A program made the translations under genes and the position numbers. From Blastobasis lacticolella (lineage: Eukaryota; Arthropoda; Insecta; Lepidoptera; Blastobasidae): 64,000 nucleotides of DNA. The notes under the pieces were generated by a model that made no database searches, was not told where the DNA came from, and saw only the letters and a list, made by a program, of their open reading frames with translations. The DNA lies in assembly GCA_905147135.1 (NCBI GenBank), contig LR990046.1, positions 12,740,501-12,804,500 of the forward strand, written 5' to 3'. Shown here piece by piece: positions 48,093 through 59,791 of this stretch; the stretch's first letter is position 1; each line of letters opens with the position of its first letter.

Positions 48093-51000
48093 CTAGCGGT
48101 GGCGGGCGCGCGCCCCGTGGTGGTTCCCGTCGCGACTGTAGCGGCGTTCCTTGCGCTCCCCGCGGGATCGGTCGTGGCGCTCGCGGTCGCGGGACTTTTC
48201 CTTGTCGCGGGAACTTCTGCAATTCCGTACAGCACTACTGTAGCAAAAGGTTTGTCGGTCGTTGCGCGTCGCATGGTTTCAGTTTATTCTACAGAACGAG
48301 ATATCGATTCAAAAACAAAGGGTTATAAAATCTTAAAGATAGTCGTCTGTCACCTCGCAAAGCGTCAATTTTCAATGGCGTTACACTTAACCGTAACGTC
48401 ACGATTGAGTATCGTCTAATTATAAAGAAATTTCGATCGTTCATATCTTACTTATTTTTTAAGATATTCAAAAACTAAGCTATCAATTATCATCTTCATC
48501 TTAGCGTCATGTCCCGGTTGCGCTTCCGCGCGGCACGCGAGGCACGCTGCTTGTCGAGCAGCACGTGGAAGAACGAGCGCCATCTCTCCTTTACCGCGCT
48601 GTCAGCGCATACCAGGTGCCGCTTTAACCCTCGATCGTGTCAACTGTAAATGAGTTTCTACCCCTCAGACGGTTCCAACTTATCGTACAAAGGACTTAAT
48701 CGGTCTCGTCAGGCTCTGGCTACCGCTCGTTTGGTGGCACGTTTAGCATGCTTGTTTTCAGAAGATATGGACGCTTGCCACTTTTTGAAGAGGGCTTTCT
48801 TCAACCTGGTCTCTCTCTGTTTCGTTCCGCCGCCAGGTCTCCCTTGTTAAGCCTATGACCGTCCCTAGACACCCCCAGCACCGTCCTCGCCGCCCGTGCG
48901 ATAGCTGCCAGAGTTCTGTCCTCGAGTCTTTGTGTGATGTGGTCTCTGACAATAACTACGGGGAAAAGACGTGACGGTATGTAACAAATTCTGTTGCCGA
49001 CTGAGTTAGCCAATACCCCGGAGAGTAGCTCCTCATAGAAATCGTAAGTGCGAGTGTGCGATGCGATGAATATACCCCATACCGAATAGCATGCTGAGCC
49101 GATACAAACCCTGACTAATCGCTGCCAGCGCTGACTAAATTCTCGGCTAGGGACCTACCAAAGAAATTGGACTATAGAGCATAGAAGGAGCCTATTCACA
49201 GCTGAAATCACAATCTATATTTAGTTCGGTAAAATTCTAGCGAAGTTGTGTATATTATCAATGCATTTAGAGAAGCTATGATAGCCAATAGCTATAGTTG
49301 GTTGAACGCTAGGTTAAAATTTATTCGTAGCATTAATTATGATGTAAATTTGTATTTTAATTTGTATGGGCAATTGTATAAAAGTGTTGTTGTCGTATAC
49401 AATTTATCGCTATCGATATTGTATTTTGTAATCAATATTGTATAAAATATTGGTTCTTTACACGCAAAAATTACGTAACAACTTGTTAATCTCTGATTAA
49501 ATGCAGTTTGGGTTTCTGAAAAGGCCAATTGACAGTTTGTTAACAGTATGTCAACGGATTGTCAAATCTCAAATCGGCCATTAATCTCGAATTAACGGCC
49601 GATTAAGGTAATTTTGGATTTCCGAAAAGCTTTTTCTCATGTTAACTGTATGTTATCGTCTTGTTATTTTAATTAGCGAAAATCGACCAATTAACAGATT
49701 GTCAAAAAAAAAATCCGATTTTCTTGGTCTAGGTCTTGGTCCTAGCCCTGGTCCAAGACAAAGTCCAGGTCTAGGACATCCAGATTGAGCCATCTACGCG
49801 CCAGTGACGGCAACCATATTTACAAAAATTATAATCAAACAAAAACGATTCTATAGGTTTTAAGACTTTCGCGGTTATTCACTGCACTTTTACTACACAT
49901 GTTAACAACAAGAAAACATTTATATTGCTGAAGATAAGTATCTCCCAAACTCCCAACGTACTCAGCTCAGCCTAAACTTCGACTTTTAAAAGCATTACAA
50001 GAATAGGTATAGATAGTAGCCAGCCTGTGCTATGCGCACGAAATGAACTTCAAATTACAGAAAAAAACACTGTATTCTCAATATTCATGCAACTTCCTTC
50101 ATCATCAACAGCCCGTATCAGTCCACTACTAGACTCAAACCTCCACCACGTTAGTGGAGGGTTAGACCATACGGCATAGCAGGCCGGCTCCAAATCGTGG
50201 TCAAAAACTCAACAGAAAACGTACATTTTCTAATTTATGGAGGTCATATTGCATGCTCAAACTTTTCAATTGAATTTTTGGGTATTATTTATTTCTCAAT
50301 TTATTTATTACTTGCCCTTTATCGCTATTAAAATTGATCATGCTTCGAACATCAATCACTACTGACTTGTCGTGACATGGCTACTAACAGTGGTCAGTGT
50401 ACGTTCTCTATATGTCGAGAATCCTATGCTCTATGTCCAATTTCATTGGGATCTACGCTGACAACTAGCACGCCAATCATGGTCGTAGAAGGGGAACTTA
50501 TACGTCATACTGGTAAGCGGTCCATCTTGTTAGTAAGCTATTGTCTCGGCTCAACACGCCCATAGTATATAGACTACATAGTAGTCCCCATAGTAGTAGC
50601 CCATAGTATACAGTCTATAGACTGTGAGGGCGCCGCAGTTTATTTATGCTACGTCATCAAGTACAAGAAAAACTCCACTTTGTAGTTACAGTAGACGTTT
50701 AGGAGCCCTTCAAAAGGATTTTATTTGTTATGCACGGTCAGACCAACGTTTTGTAGGTCTCCTAAACGTCTACTGTAACTACAAAGTGGAATTTTTCTTA
50801 AACTCGATGACGTCGGTTAACCTACACGCCGTCACAGTTTAAGGCTGCGTCCCCAGTAGGCAAACTGTTTGCCGCCGACTGAGTTAGCGGCGTATCGGTT
50901 TAGTATGCCCTTCCATATACTTTAAATGGTGTGTTCACAGTTTGCTAGTTTTGCGCTCAATCTACGCAATTTGCAGCGTTACGCGCGCCGACTATCTCAG

Positions 51001-54000
51001 TGGGCGGCTGACTCAAAGAAAAACCGGTTCCAGTCGGCGGCGAATTCGCCGGTGTAGTGACTACAGATTGCCGCAAACTGTTCATGCGGACATTAGGAGT
51101 GAAAACATCGATGCGTGTGGTCGTGTTTTTTTTGTATCGCTTACAAGGAACGTAACTTAACTACCCACACCACGGAAAATCCAAATATGTCCTTTGACAG
51201 AACAACAAAAAGTAACTGAAGATTCAGTCGGCAGCGGCAGCTCGGAACAGTTTGCTTGCGACGCCCGGCTAATCGATCTGAGTACGCCGCTAAGTCGAAT
51301 TTTAGTTGGCTACAAATTTGCGGCTCACTCAGTCGGCGGCGAACAGTTTGCCTACTGGGGACGCGGCCTTACAGTGTAGTGTGTAGTGAATGCTTACCGT
51401 TCGCCAGCTGATCGACTGTCGCGCGACTTGCGCCGCTGCGGAGCGCTGGCGGCTCGCGGGCGCGGCGACCGCGACCGCGAGCGCGAGTGCGACCGCGAGC
51501 GGCGCCGCCGGGGCGACCCCTCGCGCTCGCTGTTCAAATTGAAGTCGTCAAATCTATCGACAACGACCAATTCAGTAGTTTTAATGAGTCGTAACGAGAG
51601 AAGCCGTGGTTTTGTCGGCATGCAGAGTAGAATGTAGCACCAACCCATTGCCCTACAGGCATGCGATTAAGACTAGAGGCAGACCAGATAGGATAACTTT
51701 AGAGCAGAAAATAGGCAGTTCTGTTTTTTAATCCGGTCGCTGCGGCCGCTTCGATATTAGAGTCGTAATTAGCTTTACGCGAGTGCGATCACTCGTTTCG
51801 CCGGTCCATACAAAATTGGAGCAGACTCTAGGCTAAGTCCAGTACTGCAATATTACAGGCTGCTGATGATGAATGCAAATTTATCAAATTGACTGACTTC
51901 TATTTCCTACTGGTCTAGTAATCCACTGAAAATGAATGAAATGAGTAGTAGAGAGTTAACAGGATAAATAGGAAAGAAAAATGTTTTCAGAATGTTGCTA
52001 CTCACTTATTTTTTGGAGCATCTGATCCATGGCTGGAACTAGAACTAGATGAAGAACTAGAAGAAGATGATGAACTCCTAGACCTGGTAACAAATACGAT
52101 TATGTTAACAAAAAAAAACAAGAAAATATAATTCTAATTTATTTTTAAGCTAGTACCAATTTCGTCATTTGTTGCGCAAAATTTATTTAAAACTTAATTT
52201 ATCCACTTCTGGTACCAACCTTCTCTTACTACTCTTGGAATCGGTTGATTTCTCAGCTTGATCTGATGTGACTTCTTTCGAACTCTCGCCGTCTTTAGGC
52301 TTCTCAGCATCTGAAATTATCACACAATGCAACATATTAACACTCCACACTGCAATAGCCGCGGATTTGGACATAATCTCTACACTTGGTAAGTGGGTTG
52401 GAGATTACAGGCTTTCCATTATTCACTAGTAAATATTACTGGCCATTTTCTAGCCTACGAACCAAGGTTCTAACTGGGGCCGGTATTTCGACCGTAAGAT
52501 GGCGACAGCATTTGAGTTAGGCGTTCAGGCCCCTGGTCTGCCTCTAAGACATTTCAAAGAGATGGGCGATTAAAGGCTGTGTATGTTCTAAAATTGAAAA
52601 TCCAGCAGTAATACCAGATGGCTTCTCCTGCTCGGCGTCGCTGCCCCACAAGTCGTACTTCGCGAGATCTGCCTCGTCGCCAGACTCCTCCTCTTCGTCT
52701 TCGTCTTCGCCACCATCTGCAGAAGGCTTACCCTGAAACAAGATAATACTCGCATACATACTCCACCATACACAACCCAATATCCATTTGGGCACCATAA
52801 CAAAAAAAGAAAGCTACACGCTCATGGCGCCTTTATGAACACTGGGTTACATTACATCTGAAGTTCTGAAGTATACAAACCTTTTTGCGCCTTCTCCTTT
52901 TCGTCTCTTGCTTATTACACGTTTTATCAGGTACTTTCACAGTCAGTTTTAGCCTATTCAGTAATATGGGTTTAGGTAGTGCAAAACCCTTAAAGTTACC
53001 AATAACTGGTGCATTTTCATTTAATGTCGGAGCTTGTGAATCGGTTTTGTCTTCCGGTTTTTTCAAATTGATGTTTAGCTTGTTTGCGACATTAGATGGC
53101 AGTATGACGGGGCTTGGCTCGAAAATATCACTTAAATCACCGGTATCCCCATCCATTCTTTGCAGTTGCCTCTCAATGCTGCAATCTTGTACAGATTCAT
53201 TCTCCCAATCTTCGTCGTTTGTCAGGTTTATCGTCTCAACCCGGGTGTTGGCATTGGCGCCTTCGTCGGGCTGCTCAGAGCTGTTGCCAATGGTATTGTT
53301 GTCAGTGGCAGGTTTTTGTGTCATTTGCTGAAGGTTTTGGAGAGCAAGCAGCAATGTTCCTGTATTTATACCAGATAGCAAATTAGACAGATCTATCTGT
53401 GGCATAGAAATATTTGTAGCTTCATTTGTATGCACAGTATCCACAGTTTTCTCAAAGTCTTTGTCTTCTTGAAGTGTAGAGTTCTCTGTTACCATGTCTG
53501 GTTTGGTATTATCTGTGGAGACAAGTTCTTCTTGATTGTCCACACAATTTAGTTTATCAGTTGGCTTTATTGTCACAGACTCAATTATATGTATTTTTTT
53601 GGATGGACTTATCTTTTTAGTAGCTGCATAAATATTATCTTCCTCAGCCAAAGCTAGAATTTCATTTGATAGCTCTTTCGGAATCATTTGAAGCCCATTA
53701 TCTAATTTATTTATCCTGTTATAATCTTGAGGAACCGAATTTTCAGATACATTTGGTTGTGCTTCTTTCTGAACATTTGTGGCAATCGGAGGCTGATTCA
53801 CAATTGTTGGAATTTCCTTATCACTTTGAATTTGTTTTAAAAAACCTAACAGATCATTCTGTTTGGCCTTGACTACATCAGGTAAAATCTTATTTGGAGT
53901 TGAAGTTTGCTCATTTAAGGAATTTTCTTTATTAAAAACTATATTTGACAGAGAATTGTTACTTAGAGATGTAATGCTATTATCAATGACCTTGGCATCA

Positions 54001-56744
54001 ACAGGGTCTGAATTTTTGTACAGATCATCGTCATCTTCATCCCAATTCAACTCATTAATTCTTTTTGCACCATCAAACTTATCATAGACATTAATTTCAG
54101 GACTTTTGGGGCTTCCTTCTTTTGTACTAAATATATCCATTATACTTTTATTTTTACAAGTAGAACTTGATTGAACAGATTCAAAGAAAGAAGATGTATC
54201 TTCTTCTGCTACCGGCTTCGGTTTTTCATTTGAGATTTCAAACACTGGTTTTGGTTTTTCACTTGAGCTTTCAAAAGAGCTATATTGATTACTCATACAA
54301 CTGAAGTTGTCTTTGACAAATTCATCATTGTTTAGCATATTATCAGGAACACCATTTCGGGCAGATACATATCCTTTATTCTCATTGATTTTATTAGGCA
54401 GTTTTGTTTGGGCTTGAGACATTTGATTTCTTCCATTTCTTTTGCAACTTATTGATTGTCCATTACCTTTCGCCCAATAACCTTTCCTCCTAACATTGTC
54501 TTTAAAAGCTTGATAATTTCTCTTAGTTGTTAATCCCAACTTCGTAGGCACATATTCAGCAGAGCAACCTCCATCAGAAATAACATTTTCTCTATTTTTC
54601 GCCATCATATTATGCAAGTTTACTGTATAAATATTACCAGTCACTAAAGGTGATGTGTCTTTCACTGTGCTATATCCTTGGTATTGGTTAATGGAATGGT
54701 AGTTATTTGGTTTATTTGGGGTGGTTACAGGTGGTGGCAAAGTAAAAATGGGTGATGGTAGCGGTATATCAGACAGTATCACTGGTGCGGAAACATTAGT
54801 AACAGGGTTAACCAGCAAAGGTTTATTTGTGGTTGCCACTGATACAGGTATGTTACTACTGTTGGAAACTGATTTTATGGTTTTTTTAACCTTCCGTCTA
54901 GGTTTTTTTCCTTTATAAACTCTTTGTAAGAAATCATCTGTTTCACTATGATAAGATACAGATTCAGAATCAGAATCACGAATTGATGGTCTACTTTGAG
55001 GAGTTTTGGTATTTATGTCTGTAGAGCTAGATTTTTCAGGGGGCTTTTTTTCTGAATCACTGTCAGAGTAACTAGAATCCCTACTGTCACTTGTAGTAAA
55101 ACTACTTCTGTGCCTATTGCTGGATCGGCGACTAGATCTAGATTGACTACCAGTCTGTGATCCCCGGTCCGAATTTGTAGGAGCTTTTGTATCGAAATCA
55201 GCTGTATTTAATATTAATGTGTCTACACTTGCACTTCTTGACCTGTGTTGTTTAGCTTTTTGATTTTCATTATTATTGGGGAAATTTTCATCACTATCAT
55301 CTGATAAAGATACTACAATTTCATCTGGATTTGGGATTCTTGTAACACTTTTCTTTTGGGTTTTTAACTGATTATTTAAGACATGAGTTGCTGATGTTTC
55401 AGTTGTGTACTTTTTGAAATCTAGATGTGAATCAACTAGACAACCTGTTGTCAAAAGCCTCTGCCTCCAAGCAAATATAGTTTTGAAATCAGGAGCTGGT
55501 TTATCAAATAATGTTTCAAATCTTTCTGAAGTTATTTTGCAGTTGTTGTACACTAAAGCATATGCTGCTGCCTTCACTCTCTCTTCTACAGTATATGTTA
55601 CTTGAAAGTCTTCTGCAGGTGTTGAACCAGTAAACTTATACACAACTTCATTTGTAGAAGAAACTCTGTTTTCCATGACCGGATTGTGTTTGAAAACACC
55701 TGTTGGATTCTTAGTTTCTATCCTAGCCACTTTAGGTCCTGTTTCATATCCTGAAGAGCCATTGTCTGCTGAACTAAGTAACCTTTTGCGAGGATAAGGC
55801 CCATTATCTCCATTTCGGGGCATCACTTGGTTCTGCTTGTTATAATTTGTTGAACTGTTAAATTGTTTTCTCTTGAATGCACTTTTATTCAATTGGGGAA
55901 GTTCACACACAGAGCCATCACTGAGGCTACCACTGACTTTTTCTTGGACATTCTTCTGCGGCATTGAAGGTGGCATTATTTTGAATACTGGTCCTTCAGT
56001 GGTGCCAACCTGAAGGCAGGAAAAATTATCTCCACTTTAGTAATGATGTGCTTGAAAAACACGACTTCTTAGCTTCAAAATCCACTATCCCCTAAACTGT
56101 TTTGTGCAAAGCTTTATAATTAAAGTAAAAAGGGCATTATCTTCGCAAAGTAACACCAAAACAATTTTGAAACAATATTATGAAAAACAGCATTACGAGC
56201 ACAAGCAATATTATTATTTGCAATACATGAATTACATACCCTCTCTTGCGCCCCAGATTTCTGTGATTCTGGTCTGGTTCGTTTGCGCTTCAATCGCCCA
56301 AATTCATCATATTCATCTTCTGAGGAAGGTTCTCTTCGGCGATATTCCACCACGCCTCGTTCATTGTAACCTCCTCCATATCCTGTTCTTGCTTCTACCT
56401 AAAATTAGAACATATTTAGGAACACTGCAAGGCAATTCACATTCTTCGCAGAATCTAAAGACACATACTTCACCAAATTTCGGTGCGTTGCACACATTGC
56501 ATGTTTGTCGCCGGGCCCAGTTGACGTTCGCGCACTTATTACATTGCCAATCATCGGCGTTGAACAATCCACGAGACTTTTCTGCTGCAGATTTACCTAT
56601 TTCTGTCCCTAGTTTCTTTTGAGAAGGTTTCACGTCCGGTTTCTCTTTATTACATCGATAACATGACAAGCGGCGAGCAAAATTTATATTTCCACAATTC
56701 GGATCACTACAAATCCAATCACCGTCATTCATTTTGTTGACCAA
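48093..56744 (-). CDS. ZRANB2: ZRANB2 orthologue (Ran-binding zinc-finger splicing factor), 8 coding exons
   Basis: Exons in transcript order: 56744-56469, 56398-56240, 56009-52881, 52732-52615, 52310-52220, 52083-52006, 51529-51398, 51390s donor then 48216-48093 (TAG). All borders are AG/GT and all phases agree. Exon 1 holds two RanBP2-type zinc fingers: Cys 12/17/28/31 and 68/71/82/85, each with the DW and N-x-N-W/F-A-R-R signature used to bind single-stranded GGU-type RNA. Exon 2 has the conserved [10 protein letters not shown] and EYDEFGR motifs. Exon 4 encodes the acidic [10 protein letters not shown] segment, and exons 5-8 a Ser/Arg-rich tail. The vertebrate protein is a nuclear SR-like regulator of alternative splicing. 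With all exons the product is 1,368 aa; without exon 3 it is 325 aa, close to the human length of about 320-330. The first intron is only 70 nt, the last about 3.2 kb and filled with repeats. Confidence 0.93.
48495..49060 (-). mobile_element. RTE-like LINE ORF2 fragment in the last ZRANB2 intron
   Basis: The minus strand reads [20 protein letters not shown], then [13 protein letters not shown], a basic stretch ([20 protein letters not shown]) and [17 protein letters not shown], with frame changes. This order fits the linker between endonuclease and reverse transcriptase in RTE-clade LINEs. No full RT remains. Confidence 0.55.
49480..49800. repeat. Low-complexity segment with duplicated motifs
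   Basis: Two related blocks (GTTTCTGAAAAGGCCAATTG at about 49512 and ATTTCCGAAAAGC at about 49619, each followed by TTAAC...TGTATGT words) precede a run of GGTCTAGGTCTTGGTCCTAG and its near-complement CCAGGTCTAGGAC. Non-coding, in the last ZRANB2 intron. Confidence 0.35.
50652..50812. repeat. Foldback repeat, 58-bp arms
   Basis: Arms 50652-50709 and 50755-50812 are complementary with only a few mismatches (shared core CCACTTTGTAGTTACAGTAG) around a 45-bp centre. It lies 30 bp left of the larger MITE, in the same ZRANB2 intron. No target duplication is clear. Confidence 0.7.
50842..51368. mobile_element. MITE with about 50-bp terminal inverted repeats in the last ZRANB2 intron
   Basis: The left end (from 50842, GGCTGCGTCCCCAGTAGGCA) is complementary to the right end (TGCCTACTGGGGACGCGGCC, to 51368); similarity continues over about 50 bp (CAAACTGTT, GCCGCCGACTGAGT). 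TTA lies on both sides (50839-50841, 51369-51371), which would fit a PIF/Harbinger-like 3-bp duplication. Further inward inverted GGCGGCGA/GCCGCTAA words suggest a multi-stem structure. No transposase. The right end lies only 30 bp from a ZRANB2 exon. Confidence 0.7.
51735..51830. repeat. Reversed copy of the 47-kb GC-rich repeat
   Basis: CGCTGCGGCCGCTTCGATAT, TACGCGAGTGCGATCACTCG and TTTCGCCGGTCCATACAAAA are the complement of words at 47090-47180. Intronic in ZRANB2. Confidence 0.5.
52881..56009 (-). CDS. ZRANB2: Giant 3,129-nt symmetric exon of ZRANB2 (1,043 codons)
   Basis: A single open frame from the acceptor at 56010-56011 (TTCAG before GTTGGCACC) to the donor at 52880-52879 (GTTTGT), phase 0 on both sides and exactly divisible by three, so it can be included or skipped without a frame change. 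The encoded segment is mostly disordered, rich in Ser, Asn, Asp and Lys. At about 55430-55595 is a compact segment starting [14 protein letters not shown] and ending [15 protein letters not shown], which has the pattern of a helix-turn-helix of the DUF4817/transposase type (inference). At about 55040-55190 is an SR-rich tract ending in SDSDSEKK; near the end is a basic KRRRRKK that could be a nuclear localisation signal. An internal ATG at 55976 could start a separate transcript. I do not recognise this segment in vertebrate ZRANB2. Confidence 0.82.
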
Positions 56745-58263
56745 GTCTTTCTATTGCCTATGTATGAACCATTGCCTGTATACGAACTAATATGCAACTG
56801 CAACCGCAAACAGTTTACAAATTATATTCACACATTGCCCGACGCTTTCTTTCAAAGCGAGCGTGGTAAATAAACTGCCGCAAATTGTCGTCGAACATGA
56901 ATACTTCCCAAGAAAACCAAGCACTCTTTCGCAAGAAAAGGAATCAAATCAAGCAAAAACGTCATGCCAGCCATGACATGGATGGATGGACGCAAACGCA
57001 ACGATTTGGTTCCGCCCATAAACAACACTGCATCCGCTAATATGCTTAATAGAAAATATTATTTATTTAAATAATTAATTTACAAAATGATTTTTTTAAA
57101 TATTATTTTCTAATAGTATCTATAAACTATTAAAAATAAATACGGTAAAATCAACTCTAGGGAAAAAGGAAGTCAATGAACGTTTTGTCCGTACCATAGA
57201 TCATAAACATTTTTTTAATTTACACAGCGCAAAGAATAAAGGACTGTGTACACGGTTCGCCTCTATCTGACGAACGCTGCCACGGTGCTCGGTGCCTACC
57301 GAGTTCTACTTCTGCCTGGCCCTACGCTAGTACACTACGACACTACGCATAGCGTATGGCATTTATGCTTCGCCTTGCTAGCTAGCAACACGGTTTGGCG
57401 TCGGCACTGCTCCCAATATATGCCTCGGGGTTTCACGCGCATGTCCAAGGACCCCGTGTTGAGCAGTGGCACTCTCTTCTCTTCTTTACAGTCGGGTGAC
57501 CGTTTTGAGGAGCTAAAATTGCTTGATAGACAGTTCGCTACCATACGCAACACGACAGAGCGGACATAACGCCAGGGTGGTCATGTGGACAATTTCATGT
57601 AGGTAGAACATTTTGAGACATGGTCCCCATGAGCAACTAAAGTTTGTTTTCCTGCCGGTGAGTACTTAAGGTTTACATGGTAGTGCTCCATGGGGTGGGG
57701 ATTTGGGGAATCGTGATTTCAGCAGTAGAGGTTTATTTTCCTTTTCAAAGTGTTATTGAGGTAAGCAAGGCACATAGTGAAAAAATTTACTTACGTACCT
57801 AATGGCAATATCTCTTATTTGATAATGTCTATATGCAGCGGTAACCACTTTCTATCAGGGGACTTACCGTGACTTCTTACAAAGTCCCATTCATGGTTCG
57901 GTACGGAATGACCGTGTATGCCGCTCTTAACAAATTCGCGACCGACTGTAAATACAAAGAAAATAAAACGGAACAGTGCGAACGAAACCACAGAGAACTT
58001 TTATATAACGAAACGGAACGTGAAGTCGCGGGCGCGGCGCGCGCGCTATTATCAGCTGTCAATATTAACTATAGTAAAATGTTTTTATTTATTTTTAAAG
58101 AATTATTACTAAAAGTAACTAAAAAATTACACGAAATGTGATTTAACACTTGGTATTTCTTATTCGAATATAAATAACCGGCCTACTGGATTTGAGGTTG
58201 TGTTGTGCTGTCAAAAAGTACGCGAATATTTTGTGGCCTCTTTGCGCATAATGTTATCACACA
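56745..58263. promoter_or_regulatory. Divergent intergenic region between ZRANB2 and the E2F7/8-like gene
   Basis: 1.5 kb separating two head-to-head start codons. The first 250 bp beside ZRANB2 are non-repetitive and probably hold its promoter. 57240-57570 is open in both directions but unrecognised, 57650-57870 is a dispersed repeat fragment, and 58010-58060 is GC-rich (CGCGGGCGCGGCGCGCGCG) just upstream of the E2F start, a likely core promoter for that gene. No TATA box is evident. A shared bidirectional promoter is unlikely with the repeats in between. Confidence 0.4.
57650..57870 (+). repeat. Dispersed repeat family C, between ZRANB2 and E2F7/8-like
   Basis: Starts TTTTCCTGCCGGTGAGTA with CTCCATGGGGTGGGGATTTG and ends CCACTTTCTATCAGGGG; the middle is rearranged relative to other copies. 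Confidence 0.5.
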
Positions 58264-59560
58264 ATGTATGAAGATGAAAACGTTACTAACACCCCAAAGC
58301 GATGCGCGCTCAGTGAAGTCACTAATTCTTCAAGCTATGTTTCTCCAACTGCGAACCTAAAGTTATTGACTAATGTGGCCCTGCAGTACCCCACGCCGCC
58401 GCCCAGCGCCGTACACCGCCGGGAAAAATCACTCCAAATCCTGTGCGACAGGTATCGTATCGATCCTTAGCAACGATAGTACAGCACAATTCAATATCAG
58501 ATTTAGAAGACGGCATATCGATCTACCCGAAAACAGTATAAAGGACCTGACATTGCTATGCGCGTCTATAGAGGCGCTAGGTAATCTTATAGGTACTGGT
58601 AGGTAGGGCGATATGCTGTTGAGGTACAGCCTTATAATTTCGAATTTTTGTTTTGTTTAAGATTCCTCAACTTATATCCTCTCCATGGGAATGGTGCTGT
58701 GGAAATTCAACTTGACAGTACTGCAGCCCGATTAGGTGTGGAGAAGCGAAGGATGTATGACATTATCAACATTTTAGAAGCCATGCAATGTGCAGTACAT
58801 AAAAGGAAAAATACTTATCTCTGGCATGGTGGCTCAAGACTGAATTCTTTTCTGAAAATGCTGAAGAAGCAAGGAGAAAATTTGAGGCTCTCAGATGCTC
58901 TTCGAGGTAGAGCTCCCAAGCCTCCAGCTCCTAAACACAAAACTCTTGGTGTGTTGGCCCAAAGATTTTTAATGTTATTTTTGGTTGAAAAGGCTGTAAG
59001 TATACACTACTCTAAAAACCTAATTTGGCATTGTGGTCTAATCTAACATAATTATACCTATTTTATTTTTACAGAATACTCTTATTAATTTAGAGATGGC
59101 TGTAGGAGTCCTCATAGATACTTCAGATAAGAAAAAATGTACATTGTCACCAGAGCAGCAGGAGCGACAACATAAATCTAAAGTAAGACGTCTCTATGAT
59201 ATAGCCAATGTTTTGATATCCATTGGTCTAATAGAAAAAGTCTCAGGTAATTTAATTTTAAAAAAGCCTGTATTTAGATACATTGGACCATTTAAAATGA
59301 AGAAATCTGAAAAGGTAATAGTTGCTACACCATCTCCAATCACCCCTCTTTCAATGACTGAAAGTCAGATAATGACTTCTCCTTGTCATGTTTTTGCTGG
59401 AAAATCAAAACGAAAGTTAGAGTTTACCACTCCTAGTTCCAGCAAGTCGGTAAGACTGACTGTCACCACACCACCACACACACCATCCCAAAAGTGGGAT
59501 GAAATCCTACTCGTGGCTGACATGGAACTGACTAGAATTAACAATGGCATGTTGTTGTGA
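58264..59560 (+). CDS. Atypical E2F transcription factor (E2F7/E2F8-like), 3 exons, 335 aa
   Basis: Exons 58264-58451, 58662-58995 and 59075-59560 (TGA) join in phase to 335 aa. There are two tandem winged-helix E2F DNA-binding domains: the first about residues 52-120 with EKSLQILCDRF, LGVEKRRMYDI (R92-R93...Y95-D96-I97) and YLWHG; the second about 156-255 with KTLGVLAQRF, KVRRLYDI (212-217) and NVLISIGLIEKV. Having two DNA-binding domains and no visible leucine-zipper/marked-box dimerisation region or Rb-binding motif is the hallmark of E2F7/8, which repress E2F targets in S/G2 without a DP partner. It is much shorter than vertebrate E2F7/8 (about 870-910 aa): the C-terminus after the second domain is only about 80 residues, Thr/Pro-rich. 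The start ATG at 58264 is the first in frame in a plausible context; Pro-rich residues 43-48 precede the first domain. Drosophila lacks a clear E2F7/8. Confidence 0.9.
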
Positions 59561-59785
59561 TTTATATAATTGATATTCACAATTCACTTTTTGACAAATT
59601 TTATTTCTATTAAGTCTTCCAGAGGATTGTGGAAACTATAATTATATCATATGTTCCTATATTTAAATTTTATTGAATTGTTAGTCAGAGGAGAATTTTA
59701 TCTTTGTCACAGATATAAAAGCATATTTTAGTGCACTGAAACTATTTCATTTTTATAAACAAAACATTTTAAATGAACTTGTTAA

Positions 59786-59791
59786 AATAAA
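59786..59791 (+). promoter_or_regulatory. Poly(A) signal of the E2F7/8-like gene
   Basis: AATAAA 226 nt after the TGA, followed by T/A-rich sequence. It is the first canonical hexamer downstream in this orientation. Confidence 0.5.

Noticed and set aside
52883..55605. Several plus-strand frames antisense to the giant ZRANB2 exon
   Set aside because: Shadows of a long coding exon; no splice or domain support.
57246..57569. 107-codon plus frame and overlapping minus frame upstream of E2F7/8-like
   Set aside because: Not recognised; no splice links to either neighbouring gene.
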